A stretch of DNA of 64,000 nucleotides. It comes from Curtobacterium sp. BH-2-1-1. GTDB lineage: Bacteria; Actinomycetota; Actinomycetes; Actinomycetales; Microbacteriaceae. Shown here in pieces: positions 16,020-24,566 of the stretch; position 1 is the first letter of the stretch; each line of letters begins with the position of its first letter. Where the stretch lies: contig NZ_CP017580.1 of the NCBI RefSeq assembly GCF_001806325.1, positions 1,426,001 through 1,490,000 on the forward strand, given 5' to 3'. The position numbers and the translations under genes are program-made. Below the pieces are notes generated by a model. It had not been told where the DNA came from. It saw only the letters and a list, made by a program, of their open reading frames with translations, and ran no database searches.

Positions 16020-17525
16020 ATGGCCGAGCAGTCCCTCCCCGGAGCCAGACCCGGGCGTCCACCACGGCCACGCGTCCGGAGCCTCGCGCAGCACGACATC
16101 CGCGACGCCCGGGCACGCCTCCGCGGCACCATCTACGAAGAGGTCGCCCCCGACACCCGACCGCTCGAGCAGTACTCGCCGGTGCAGATCGTGGACTTCT
16201 GCCTCGACCTCGCCGAGGTGATGCTCGCGTCCGGTGCGGACACCCGCAGCGTCGAGACGGCCGTCGTCGCGGTGTCGACGAAGTGGAACCTCGCACCACT
16301 CGACCTCGACTTCTCCGGCAGCTCGGTGACGATCCAGTACGCACCGGCCGACCACCCGCCGCTCGTGAAGGTCCGCACGGTGCAGTCCGACGGATCCGAC
16401 CTCGACCGCCTGGCGCGGGCGAACCAGATCGTCGACGACCTCGTGCACGACGAGCGCGACATGACCTCCGCCGTGAGCGCCCTGGTCGCGGTGCTCCGGC
16501 TCCCGCCGCGCTGGCCGCGGTGGACGGCCGACGTGGGGCTGTCGATCCTCGGCATCTCGATCGCGATGCAGGCCGGCGGTGGCTGGCGTGCCGGACTCGG
16601 CGCCTTCGTGCTCATGCTCGGGATCATCGTCTCGGGCCGGTGGCTGACCGGCCGGGGCTTCCCGCAGTTCTTCGTCTCCGGTGCGCAGGGTGCGGTGGCG
16701 TCGGCGATCGGCACCCTCGCGATCTGGGCGGGTGTGCTGCACCCGGGGCAGGCGGCGACGATGGTGGCCGCGCTCGTGGTGCTCCTGCTCCCGCACCCGT
16801 CGCTCGTCACCTGGGCGCAGGACGCGATCTCGGGCTTCCGGGCGATGGCGGTGGCCCGGGCGTTCTACATCGGGCTCGTCATCGCCGCGATCGTGGTCGG
16901 GGTGCCCGCGGGCATCGCCGTGACGAAGTGGCTCCGGATCGAGGTCGACCCGTCCGGCATCGTCACGCAGACGCTGCCGCTGTGGGCGTCACTGCTGCTC
17001 ACCGTGGTGTCGGCCGCGGCGAACTGCTTCGTGCAGCAGGCCAGCGCGCGGGTGATCCCGGTCGCGGTGGTCTTCTCGGTCGCCGCCGGTGCCGCGCTGC
17101 GGGGCCTCCGGGAGCTCGGCATCCCGTTGCTCGGTGCGACGTTCCTCGCCGCCGTGCTGCTGGGCGTCCTCGCGACGATCGCGGCCGCGCGGATGCGGAC
17201 GGCGGTGGCGGCGATCTCCGTGCCGGCGTTCTGCGGCGCCCTGCTGCCCGGTGTTGCGGTGTCGAACGCGCTGCTCAACTTCATGTCCGGGTCGTCGAGT
17301 GCCGCGCTGGACTTCGTCGCGGCGGTCTCGGTCGCGCTGGCGATCGGGGCGGGGCTGGTCCTCGGCGGCCTCGTGGCGACGCCGGGGGCGCGGCGGGCGC
17401 TCCGGCGGTCCCGACGGGTGGTCGTGCACTCGGTGCACAACGACACGACGGCGATCAAGGTCATCCGCGACTCGGGCTACGACCCCGGCAACGGCTCGGT
17501 GCCGCGGGGGCCGCGCCCGCGCTGA
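16020..17525 (+). CDS. thrE: Threonine/serine exporter family protein
   Basis: 501 residues. An N-terminal soluble ThrE domain (about 45-165, including the FCLDLAEVMLASGADTRSVE stretch split as LAEVMLASGADTR) is followed by about ten membrane helices in two five-helix halves (about 170-320 and 330-450). A basic tail ends the protein. ThrE exports threonine and serine using the proton motive force and is characteristic of corynebacteria and relatives. The start was placed at ATG 16020; a GTG lies one codon upstream. Confidence 0.85.
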   Translation: MAEQSLPGARPGRPPRPRVRSLAQHDIRDARARLRGTIYEEVAPDTRPLEQYSPVQIVDFCLDLAEVMLASGADTRSVETAVVAVSTKWNLAPLDLDFSGSSVTIQYAPADHPPLVKVRTVQSDGSDLDRLARANQIVDDLVHDERDMTSAVSALVAVLRLPPRWPRWTADVGLSILGISIAMQAGGGWRAGLGAFVLMLGIIVSGRWLTGRGFPQFFVSGAQGAVASAIGTLAIWAGVLHPGQAATMVAALVVLLLPHPSLVTWAQDAISGFRAMAVARAFYIGLVIAAIVVGVPAGIAVTKWLRIEVDPSGIVTQTLPLWASLLLTVVSAAANCFVQQASARVIPVAVVFSVAAGAALRGLRELGIPLLGATFLAAVLLGVLATIAAARMRTAVAAISVPAFCGALLPGVAVSNALLNFMSGSSSAALDFVAAVSVALAIGAGLVLGGLVATPGARRALRRSRRVVVHSVHNDTTAIKVIRDSGYDPGNGSVPRGPRPR

Positions 17526-17535
17526 CGGGCTGGCG

Positions 17536-17644
17536 CCGGCGCCGCGCCGGCCGGCCGGCCGGCGAGCCGGCCAGCCGACGACTTCGCGGGCTGGGCGACA
17601 TCTCACGGGCCTCGACGCGCGTGAAGTGTCGCCCAGCCCGTGAG
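17536..17644. repeat. CCGG-rich tract and 26-base-pair inverted repeat
   Basis: A CCGG-rich stretch (17536-17576) is followed by arms 17588-17607 (GGGCTGGGCGACATCTCACG) and 17620-17639, which pair at 18 of 20 positions. Extra pairs extend the stem outward to about 17583-17644. It lies between the convergent ThrE and TetR genes. It may be a terminator or a member of a second repeat family. Confidence 0.75.
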
Positions 17645-17681
17645 ACCGCGAGGCCGCGGGGCTGCGCACCGCCGCGCGGCG

Positions 17682-18356
17682 TCAGAGCTCCCAGCCGCCG
17701 TCGCTCCACGTCGAGAGCCGCCGGGCCGCCTGCGGCTCGTACCGCTCCATCCAGCCCCGCTCGAGCCGCGCGACGGCCCGGTCGAACGCCGGCACGAGGT
17801 CGAGGTCCGACCGCAGCAACGCCTGCAACTGGAGTCCCTCGTACAGCGCGATGAGCTGCTCGGCCCCTCGGCGCGGGTCCATCGTGTGCGGCGCCCGACC
17901 GACCGCGATGTCGTGCTCGAGGCCACGCTTGATCTGCGCGTAGAAGAGCTGGTAGCGCGACCGGAGGTACGTCGCCATGGGGTGCTGCGGGTTGCCCGCG
18001 ACCGAGAGCAGCGCCACGAGGAGCCGCATGAGCGCCGGGTCCTCGGCGTTCGACGCGACGATCCCGCGCAGGAGCTGGACGGTCGAGCCGTCCCCGACCT
18101 CGCGCGCGACCTCGTCCATGCGGCCGCCGTTCCACCGGTCGACGGCGGCGAGCACGAGTCCGTCCCACGAGGGGAAGTGCTGCCGGAGCTCCTCGACGGT
18201 GATCCCCAGTCGCTGGGCGACGAGTCCCGCGTCGGCCTCGTGGAAGGGCACGTCCCGCAGCAGGTCGACGGTCGCCCCTACGATCGTGATCCGCAGGTGC
18301 AGGGTCGCGGCCGCGGCGGCTGCCGCCTGCGTGTCCGCGCTGGTGTGTTCGAGCAT
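17682..18356 (-). CDS. TetR-like transcriptional regulator
   Basis: 224 residues. The N-terminal helix-turn-helix is weaker than usual but recognisable: ITIVGATVDLLRDVPFHEAD, then VAQRLGITVEELRQHFPSWDGLVLAAVDRW. The C-terminal domain (PALMRLLVALLSVAGNPQHPM, LIALYEGLQLQALL) fits the TetR ligand domain. A poly-Ala stretch lies near residue 11. The target is not apparent; the gene diverges from a short hypothetical gene. ATG at 18356 has GGAGGG about 5 bases upstream. Confidence 0.75.
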   Translation of the reverse strand: MLEHTSADTQAAAAAAATLHLRITIVGATVDLLRDVPFHEADAGLVAQRLGITVEELRQHFPSWDGLVLAAVDRWNGGRMDEVAREVGDGSTVQLLRGIVASNAEDPALMRLLVALLSVAGNPQHPMATYLRSRYQLFYAQIKRGLEHDIAVGRAPHTMDPRRGAEQLIALYEGLQLQALLRSDLDLVPAFDRAVARLERGWMERYEPQAARRLSTWSDGGWEL

Positions 18357-18524
18357 CGTGCCCTCCGTCGGTCCCCGGACGTCCTGTCCGTGTCGCCCCT
18401 GGGGGCAGGTCCATCCAAACGGAGATCGGGGGACACCAGAATCCCCGGTCCGGGTGTCGGCATGTCGGGGGACAAGCGATGCGGTTCGCAGCGCGTTCGC
18501 GGTCATCCGTGTGACGATGCCGTC

Positions 18525-18848
18525 ATGACCCCGAACGACCCCACCGCGCAGGGACTGGCGACCATGGCCTCGGCCGGCTTCGAGTTCGGCGGCGACCCGG
18601 ATCAGGTCGCCCACGACGTCCGGACCATGTGGGAGCAACTCGGGCGGCCGACCGGCGCGTTCGACGCCGCGGCCCGGGCGATCGCCGCACTCCCGCAGCG
18701 CCCCGAGGTCCCGATCGCCGACCAGGCCCGGCGCCGCGCGTTCGAACGGGCCGTCGGCATCAACCCGGTCGAGGTCGAGCTGGCCGCGGCACTCTCCGCG
18801 CGCGAACTGCTCGAGCGTCTGGCGCGCACCTGCACCGCGCCCTGCTGA
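18525..18848 (+). CDS. Hypothetical protein, 107 aa
   Basis: A soluble, mostly helical 107-residue protein (LGRPTGAFDAAARAIAALPQ, then EVELAAALSARELLERLART) ending in TAPC. I recognise no family. GACGAT lies 6 bases before the ATG, consistent with the leaderless pattern seen elsewhere. The gene diverges from the TetR-like gene, so it may be its target; it converges with the stress SDR, separated by a palindrome element. Confidence 0.6.
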   Translation: MTPNDPTAQGLATMASAGFEFGGDPDQVAHDVRTMWEQLGRPTGAFDAAARAIAALPQRPEVPIADQARRRAFERAVGINPVEVELAAALSARELLERLARTCTAPC

Positions 18849-18865
18849 CGACCGATTGACGGACT

Positions 18866-18905
18866 GACGGGAGGGACGGTGCCAGCTGGCCCCGTCCCTC
18901 CCGTC
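18866..18905. repeat. Dispersed palindrome between convergent genes
   Basis: GACGGGAGGGACGG (18866-18879) and its exact complement at 18892-18905 form a 14-base stem with a 12-base loop. It lies between the convergent hypothetical and SDR genes. Likely bidirectional terminator of the dispersed family. Confidence 0.8.
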
Positions 18906-18921
18906 CGTCGCCGGGTCGCGA

Positions 18922-19833
18922 CTACGGCGTCGGCATGCCCCCGTCGACGTGGAGCGTCTCACCCACGACGTACGACGACTCGCCGCTCGCCAGGAACACG
19001 TACGCGGGCGCGAGCTCGGCCGGCTGACCCCAGCGGCCGAGGTAGGTCTGCTCACCGGCGGACGGCAGGGCCTCCGGCGGCTGGCCACCGGCGGGCTGGA
19101 GCGGGGTCCAGATCGGCCCCGGTGCGACGGCGTTCACGCGGATGCCCTTCGGCGCGAGCTGCGCGGCGAGGCCCTTCGCGAGGTTGTTCACGGTCGACTT
19201 CGTCGCCGCGTAGTGCACCAGGTGCGGCGACGGCGCGTACGCCTGGATCGAGGTCGTGTTGATGATGGTCGATCCCGGCTGCAGGTGCGGCACGGCCGCC
19301 TTCGTGATCCGGAACGTCGCGTAGACGTTGGTCTTGAACGTCTCGTCGAACTCCTCGTCCGAGATGTCCTCGATCGAGGACACGTTCTGCTGCTTGCCCG
19401 CGTTGTTCACGAGGATGTCGAGCCCGCCGAGCTGCTCGACGGTGTCCGCCACGAGCTGCTCGCAGGTCGCGAGCGAGGTGATGTCACCGGGCAGGGCGAC
19501 GGCCTTGCGACCGGCGGCCTCGACGAGGGCGATGATCCGGTCGGCGTCCTCCTGCTCCTCGGGGAGGTACGAGATCGCGACGTCGGCACCCTCTCGTGCG
19601 TAGGCGATCGCGACGGCGGCCCCGATGCCCGAGTCACCGCCGGTGATGAGCGCCTTGCGGCCGGTGAGTCGACCGGAGCCGCGGTAGGTGTCCTCGCCGT
19701 GGTCGGCCGGGACGTTCTCCGCCATCTCCTCGTCCGTGCCGGCACCCTCGAGGTACTGCTCGTCGGGCTTCTTGTCGGCGTACATCTTCGTCGGGTCCTG
19801 CATGCTGTACTGGTCGATCTGCTGGTCCGTCAT
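18922..19833 (-). CDS. SDR family oxidoreductase, general-stress type (YdaD/YhxC-like)
   Basis: 303 residues. An N-terminal extension rich in acidic residues (about 1-50) precedes the Rossmann loop GGDSGIGAA; NNAG and the catalytic YAATK follow, and the end is the classical VDGGMPTP. The extension and the SYLPEEQEDA segment match the long general-stress SDRs. The substrate is unknown. TACCGT lies 7 bases before the ATG at 19833. A paralogue of the same type lies at 61674-62561. Confidence 0.85.
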   Translation of the reverse strand: MTDQQIDQYSMQDPTKMYADKKPDEQYLEGAGTDEEMAENVPADHGEDTYRGSGRLTGRKALITGGDSGIGAAVAIAYAREGADVAISYLPEEQEDADRIIALVEAAGRKAVALPGDITSLATCEQLVADTVEQLGGLDILVNNAGKQQNVSSIEDISDEEFDETFKTNVYATFRITKAAVPHLQPGSTIINTTSIQAYAPSPHLVHYAATKSTVNNLAKGLAAQLAPKGIRVNAVAPGPIWTPLQPAGGQPPEALPSAGEQTYLGRWGQPAELAPAYVFLASGESSYVVGETLHVDGGMPTP

Positions 19834-19929
19834 GCCGCCGACGGTACGCACGCGGTGCCCCCGCACCGTCCAGGAGGCTGTCCCCCGTTCGGCCGACAGG
19901 CCCCCGTCGGCGGGGCTTGCCGAGGGCAT

Positions 19930-20006
19930 GTGACGCGTCACCGACGAATGTCACGGTCCGGTGACGACCAGGCTCCGATTCGGTAACACCCGTCGTCCAG
20001 ACGGGT
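19930..20006. promoter_or_regulatory. Cluster of short palindromes before a secreted-protein gene
   Basis: Three inverted repeats occur: GTGACGCGTCAC (19930-19941, perfect), GTCAC-N6-GTGAC (19950-19965) and ACCCGTC-N5-GACGGGT (19988-20006). They lie between the divergent SDR and secreted-protein genes. The middle motif is also present before the M23 gene. Confidence 0.5.
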
Positions 20007-20024
20007 CGGGCGTCGTACCGTCGA

Positions 20025-20831
20025 GTGGTGACCTTCCGGACCGTGCTGGCGTTGAGCGCCGCCGTGCTCGCCTTCTCGGCCGGCACGGTCGCCGTCGACG
20101 GCACGGTCGGGACCGGGGTCGCAGCGACCCCGGCGAGCGCGGCCGAGCTCGGTCCGGACCCGGTGCACCACGAGCCCGTCCGGGTCACGAACGCGAAGCT
20201 CAAGCGGGTCGACTCGATCGAGCTCGACGCCGAATCGCTCGTGTTCCGGCGCGGCGACAAGACCGTGACCGAGGCGTCGATGCGTGACTCCCGCACGACG
20301 GTCAGCCTCCTGAACCGCCTGCTCGGCACCGCGTCGCGCACGCAGACGGCCGAGGGTGACGGCGGCGCGTGCTTCCCCGCCGGGACGACCTACACGTGGG
20401 GCGGGGCGGTCCGCGTGGCTGCCCTGACGTCCCCGGCCGCTGCCGGCAACGCGGTGGAGATCCGCGTCCTGCGCGAGACGGTGCGGTCCCGCTTCGGCGG
20501 CGACGTCGAACTGACCGGACCCGACGGTGTCCAGGTGGGCGACGACATCCGCACGGCGATCCGGGACGCCCCGAAGTCCGACCGGATGTCGTTCGGCTCC
20601 GCGGACGCCCGCGCGTTCCAGCTCCTGCTCGAGCCCGGGTGGGCCCCGCAGCACGACACCGCGAGCCCGCCCGACAGCCGCGGCACGGGCACCGAGACGG
20701 ACACGAGCACGCCGTCCGACACGGACGCTGCCGCCGACCTCGGGACGAACGGCGTCTCGGCCCTGACCGACGACACCACGGTCACGGTGCTCGGGTCGCC
20801 GATGCCGGTGCACGCCAAGCGCACCTGCTGA
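20025..20831 (+). CDS. Secreted protein of unknown function
   Basis: 268 residues. A signal peptide is present (hydrophobic core about 7-30, PASAAE cleavage region). The mature part is soluble with no family I recognise; it has a GDGGACFPAGTTYTWGG segment near residue 120 and a C-terminal Cys (AKRTC), so one disulfide is possible. A Thr/Asp-rich low-complexity linker (about 222-240) precedes the last 25 residues. TACCGT lies just before the tandem GTG codons (20025 and 20028), suggesting a leaderless message. Multiple palindromes upstream indicate regulation. Confidence 0.65.
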   Translation: MVTFRTVLALSAAVLAFSAGTVAVDGTVGTGVAATPASAAELGPDPVHHEPVRVTNAKLKRVDSIELDAESLVFRRGDKTVTEASMRDSRTTVSLLNRLLGTASRTQTAEGDGGACFPAGTTYTWGGAVRVAALTSPAAAGNAVEIRVLRETVRSRFGGDVELTGPDGVQVGDDIRTAIRDAPKSDRMSFGSADARAFQLLLEPGWAPQHDTASPPDSRGTGTETDTSTPSDTDAAADLGTNGVSALTDDTTVTVLGSPMPVHAKRTC

Positions 20832-20841
20832 CCGACCCCGG

Positions 20842-21624
20842 TCAGACCCGCAGCGTCGCCACGACCGGGAAGTGATCGCTCGCGAACCACGTCTCCGGGC
20901 CGTCGTGGTCGATGACGACGCGGTCGACGCCGGAGATCCCCCGGGTGAACACCCAGTCGATGCGCTCCCCGGAGTCGACCGGCGGCTGCCAGTCGTTGAA
21001 GGTGGCCGTCCGGTCCGCCGGGTCGCCACCGACCAGCCAGGCGTCCTCGAACCCGGCCTCGACGAGCACCCGCGACGCAGGCCCCGCTCCGGCCGGCTCG
21101 TTGCAGTCCCCCGCCACGATGACCGGGCCGTCCGCCGTGCTCAGGCGTTCGACGATGAGCGCCGCGCTCCGCGCCCGGACGTCGTCCCCGTGCGGTCCGA
21201 CCTCGTGGTCGAGGTGCGTCGTCAGGAGCGTGAACGCCTCGCCCTCGGCGTCGAGGAACCGCGCGTGGTTCGCCACTCGGGGGAACAGGCTCCCCCAGGT
21301 GTTCGACACGGGCTCGTCCGGGGTGTCCGAGAGCCAGAAGGCGCCCTCGTCGATCGGCCGGAGTCGGCTGCGACGGAAGAAGACGGCCGCGTGCTCACCG
21401 GCCGTGCCGCCCTCGCGACCCTGGCCGACGTCGCCGTGGTCGGGCAGACCGGCGCGGAGGTCGTCCAGCTGGTGCGCGAAGGCCTCCTGGACGCACACGA
21501 GGTCGGGGTCGTGCCGCCGGACCACGTCGAGCAGTACCGGCAACCGGGCGGGCCAGTCGTGGGCCGGATCCGGGTTCTTGACGTTGTAGGTCATCAGGGT
21601 GATCGGACGCGCTGCGTTGCTCAC
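20842..21624 (-). CDS. Endonuclease/exonuclease/phosphatase family protein
   Basis: 260 residues. EEP-fold motifs are visible in order: MTYNVKNPD, VCVQEAF, TTHLDHE, AGDCNEP, RIDWVF and SDHFPVVATL, giving the metal-binding Asn/Glu and the catalytic Asp/His. The substrate (DNA, inositol phosphate or other phosphodiester) cannot be told. The Asn-Glu pair after AGDCN is normal. TAGGTT lies 6 bases before the GTG at 21624, so the message is probably leaderless. It follows the secreted unknown on the opposite strand, 10 bases away. Confidence 0.85.
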   Translation of the reverse strand: MSNAARPITLMTYNVKNPDPAHDWPARLPVLLDVVRRHDPDLVCVQEAFAHQLDDLRAGLPDHGDVGQGREGGTAGEHAAVFFRRSRLRPIDEGAFWLSDTPDEPVSNTWGSLFPRVANHARFLDAEGEAFTLLTTHLDHEVGPHGDDVRARSAALIVERLSTADGPVIVAGDCNEPAGAGPASRVLVEAGFEDAWLVGGDPADRTATFNDWQPPVDSGERIDWVFTRGISGVDRVVIDHDGPETWFASDHFPVVATLRV

Positions 21625-21649
21625 CCGTCGAACCTACCGACGGGCACGC

Positions 21650-22210
21650 TCAGGGCACCATGACCCGCCGCAGTGCGATGACCCCGTCGCGCGCCCGGGT
21701 CTTGGCGGTGCCGACCGGGACCCCGAGCCGCGCCGCGACCTCGGGCCCGGTCATCCCCACCAGGTGCCGGAGGACGACGGCGTCGCGCTGGCGCCCGGGG
21801 AGCGCGGCGACGGCGCGGCGGAGCTCGGCACGGTCGAGGACGCTCTCGGCCCGCTCCACGCTCGAATGGTCCACGAGGTCGGCGTCCCTGGTGCCGATCC
21901 GCAGGTCGCGGTCGCGGTCCGCCCGGCTCTTCCGGACCCGGTCGATCGCCCGGCGCTGCGCGATCGTGCGGATCCACGCGATGGCCGAGTGGGCCGGGTC
22001 GAACCGGCCGGCGATCTGCCAGATCTCGAGGAAGACGTCCTGCACGACCTCTTCCGCCTGCCACGCATCGACGAGCTGGTGGCGGACGTACCGCTCGACG
22101 AGCGGTCGGAAGCGGTCGTGCAGCCGGGTGAAGGCGGCGCGGTCACCGGCGGCCACCGCGAGGAGGAGCATGCGTTCTTCGTCGCGCTTGGCGAGGAGTT
22201 CGTCGTTCAC
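21650..22210 (-). CDS. ECF-type sigma-70 factor
   Basis: 186 residues from GTG 22210. Region 2 (FRPLVERYVRHQLVDAWQAEEVVQDVFLEIW, seen in parts such as AEEVVQDVFLEIW) is followed by AWIRTIAQRRAIDRVRKSR. Region 4 holds LPGRQRDAVVLRHLVGMTGPEVAARLGVPVGTAKTR in the usual order. No anti-sigma gene is adjacent, unlike many ECF loci. It is divergent from a TetR gene with a clear operator in the 48-base gap, so the TetR may control it. Confidence 0.85.
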   Translation of the reverse strand: MNDELLAKRDEERMLLLAVAAGDRAAFTRLHDRFRPLVERYVRHQLVDAWQAEEVVQDVFLEIWQIAGRFDPAHSAIAWIRTIAQRRAIDRVRKSRADRDRDLRIGTRDADLVDHSSVERAESVLDRAELRRAVAALPGRQRDAVVLRHLVGMTGPEVAARLGVPVGTAKTRARDGVIALRRVMVP

Positions 22211-22234
22211 GACTCGAATGTCACATACTGTAAA

Positions 22235-22250
22235 TGTACTCGCAAGTACA
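22235..22250. promoter_or_regulatory. TetR operator TGTACT-N4-AGTACA
   Basis: A perfect 6-4-6 inverted repeat lies between the divergent ECF sigma and TetR starts, 8 bases before the TetR ATG. This is a typical position and size for an autoregulatory TetR site. Confidence 0.75.
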
Positions 22251-22258
22251 CTCCGAGC

Positions 22259-22900
22259 ATGCGCCCCGAATACACCCCGAAGACCCTTCGACGCACGACG
22301 CCCAAAGGACTGGCGACCCGCAGCCGGATCGTCGCCGCCGCGGCCGACCTGATGCTGACGCGCGGCATCTCGGGGACGACGCTCGACGACATCGGCGCCG
22401 CCGCCACGGTCGGACGGTCGCAGATGTACCACTACTTCGCCGACAAGCAGGAGCTCGTGCGCGACGTCGTCCGGCAGCAGACCGACGCGATCATCGCGCA
22501 CCAGGGGCCGGACTACGGCGACCTCACCACGTGGGACGCCTGGCAGCGGTGGCGGGACCGAACGGTCGCCGACGCCGAGGCCGGCGGCTGCGTGGGCGGC
22601 TGTCCGCTCGGGTCCCTCGGGACCGAGGTCGCCGAGCGCGACGCCGACACCCGCGACCTCGTCGCCGCCGGCTTCGCCCGCTGGGAGCAGGGGTTCCACG
22701 ACGGCATCCGCACGATGCGCGAACGCGGGCTGCTCGGACCGGACGCCGACCCCGCCGCGCTGGCGACGACCGTGATGGTTGCGCTACAGGGCGGGCTGCT
22801 CCTGGCGCAGGTCCAGCGGGACGTCCGCCCGCTCGCGATCGGGCTCGACACCGCGATCACGACCATCCGCCGGCACGCGACCGGCTCCGGCGTCAGTTGA
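22259..22900 (+). CDS. TetR/AcrR family transcriptional regulator
   Basis: 213 residues. The helix-turn-helix reads MLTRGISGTTLDDIGAAATV, then GRSQMYHYFADKQELVRDVV. The ligand domain has an unusual CVGGCPLGSL motif, found in TetR proteins with the C-terminal domain seen in YxaF-like regulators. It probably represses itself and the divergent sigma-factor gene through the TGTACT palindrome. Its end overlaps the convergent LCP gene by 8 bases. Confidence 0.85.
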   Translation: MRPEYTPKTLRRTTPKGLATRSRIVAAAADLMLTRGISGTTLDDIGAAATVGRSQMYHYFADKQELVRDVVRQQTDAIIAHQGPDYGDLTTWDAWQRWRDRTVADAEAGGCVGGCPLGSLGTEVAERDADTRDLVAAGFARWEQGFHDGIRTMRERGLLGPDADPAALATTVMVALQGGLLLAQVQRDVRPLAIGLDTAITTIRRHATGSGVS

Positions 22901-24428
22901 TGCAGACGCCTGCCTTGCCGTAGCTCTTCACGTCGGTCGACGACGGCTTCGGCTCGGGCGCGGCGGGCTTCGAGGCCGCGGGCTTCGAAGCCGCAGCGCC
23001 GGATCCGGTCGAACCGGCATCGGACGATCCGGAGCCGGCAGCGGGGCTCGAGGCGGCACCACCGGCAGCGGCGACCGGGGTCACCGTCTTGCCGTCCGAC
23101 CCGAGCACCAGCGTCACGCCGGTGACCGCGTTCGTCCGCACCGCGACGGCACCGGGCACGACGGCCGCGACCGCCTTCGCCTGCTTCTCCATGCCGGCCG
23201 GGTACTGCACCTGGGTCGTCTTCGTCAGGTCGGAGGACCCGGGTGCACCGACCTGGAAGCCGCGCGCGGTGAGGACGGTCCCGGCGGCTCCTGCGGCACC
23301 CGTGACACCGCTGCCGTTCAGCACGGTGACCGAGGTGCTCGCCGGCTGGGCGCGACCGGCCTTGCTGTACTCCGCGGGCTCACCGACGAGGCCCTGCACG
23401 AAGGCCGGCAGCCCGACGGTGTCGACCTCGACGATCGACAGCGGCGAGCCGTTGACGGTGATCGTCGGGGTACCGAGCGTGGGGATCGTCGCCGACTGGA
23501 TGTTGCCCGGGCGCAGGTTCCGCATCTGGGTCGCCAGGTTGACCAGGTCGGTGTCGGTCTGGATCGAGCCACCGACCGCCTTGAGGATGTTGCCCATCTT
23601 GATCGGGTTGAGCAGCGTCCCCGCGGAGAGCACCTTGCGGGCCTCCTGCGAGAGGAAGTACTGCTGCCGGACGTTGCGGTCGAGGTCCCCGTTGGGCAGC
23701 CCGTGCCGCTGTCGGACGAAGGACAGCGCCTGCTTCGCGTCGAGGGTGGACTTGCCCTTCGGCAGGTTCACGCCCGAGTACGGGTCGTTGACGGCGTTGT
23801 TGAGGCAGACGTCGACCGGCCCGAGCTCCTTGACCACCTGGTAGAAGCCGAGCAGCGAGACGCGCACGTAGTGGTCGATCGTCAGGCCGCTGAGGTTCTG
23901 GATCGTCTTGATGAGCAGCTTCGCGCCCCCGGTGTCCCCGCCGCCGTTGAGGGTGCCGAAGTAGAACGCGCTGTTGAGCTTGCCCTTGCCGACACCCGGG
24001 ATGTCGACGTACGAGTCGCGCGGGAACGAGATCATCGTCGCCTGCGAGCCGTCCTCGTTGATGTGCAGGACGATCATCGTGTCGGTGTTCGTCGCACCGC
24101 CGTCCGACTCGGTGCTGAGCTCCGCCATCTCCTCCGGCGTCGCGTTGTCCGGGCGGTGGTCGTCGCCGACCAGCAGGATGTTCTGCGCCTGGCCGTCGAC
24201 GTCGTCCTTCGTCGCGGTACTCCCGGTGATCGCGTTGATCTTGGTGACGCCGTTCGACAGCGATCCGTAGGCGTACGCGGCGTAGCCGCCGCCGAGCAGG
24301 AGCGCCATGGTGAGCACACCCGCGACGGCGGGCAGGACCACCCCGCCACGTCGCTTCTGGCGGCCGTGCCGCGGTGGCGTGAAGCCGCGGCGGCCACGAC
24401 CGGTCGTCTGCTCGGGCTCGTTCGTCAC
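22893..24428 (-). CDS. LytR-CpsA-Psr (LCP) family wall-polymer ligase with LytR_C domain
   Basis: 511 residues. A basic cytoplasmic tail and one membrane helix (about 31-54) lead to the LCP domain (about 80-270) with LLVGDDHRPD, ISFPRDSYVDIPG, KLNSAF and LSFVRQRHGLPNGDLDRNVRQQ seen in segments. A LytR_C domain follows (about 345-440: VTVLNGSGVTGAAG). The end is a Ser/Ala/Pro-rich tail. LCP enzymes transfer polyprenyl-linked wall polymers to peptidoglycan. TATGGT lies 6 bases before the GTG start, so it is probably leaderless. A second LCP gene is at 32763. Confidence 0.9.
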   Translation of the reverse strand: MTNEPEQTTGRGRRGFTPPRHGRQKRRGGVVLPAVAGVLTMALLLGGGYAAYAYGSLSNGVTKINAITGSTATKDDVDGQAQNILLVGDDHRPDNATPEEMAELSTESDGGATNTDTMIVLHINEDGSQATMISFPRDSYVDIPGVGKGKLNSAFYFGTLNGGGDTGGAKLLIKTIQNLSGLTIDHYVRVSLLGFYQVVKELGPVDVCLNNAVNDPYSGVNLPKGKSTLDAKQALSFVRQRHGLPNGDLDRNVRQQYFLSQEARKVLSAGTLLNPIKMGNILKAVGGSIQTDTDLVNLATQMRNLRPGNIQSATIPTLGTPTITVNGSPLSIVEVDTVGLPAFVQGLVGEPAEYSKAGRAQPASTSVTVLNGSGVTGAAGAAGTVLTARGFQVGAPGSSDLTKTTQVQYPAGMEKQAKAVAAVVPGAVAVRTNAVTGVTLVLGSDGKTVTPVAAAGGAASSPAAGSGSSDAGSTGSGAAASKPAASKPAAPEPKPSSTDVKSYGKAGVCIN

Positions 24429-24508
24429 CCGGAAACCATAACGGGCGTGTGTGCCGACAACATCAAACCGTCCTGGCAGGTCGCCGCGATCCCGCCGTGA
24501 CCGACCGG

Positions 24509-24552
24509 CGGACGGGAGGCGCGGTGCCAGCCGGCACCGCGCCTCCCGTCCG
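24509..24552. repeat. Dispersed palindrome after the MHS symporter gene
   Basis: Arms 24509-24528 and 24533-24552 pair perfectly over 20 bases with a 4-base loop, the tightest copy in the window. It lies just after the symporter stop (minus strand). Very strong terminator-like hairpin. Confidence 0.85.
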
Positions 24553-24566
24553 TGTTCGGTCGCGTC

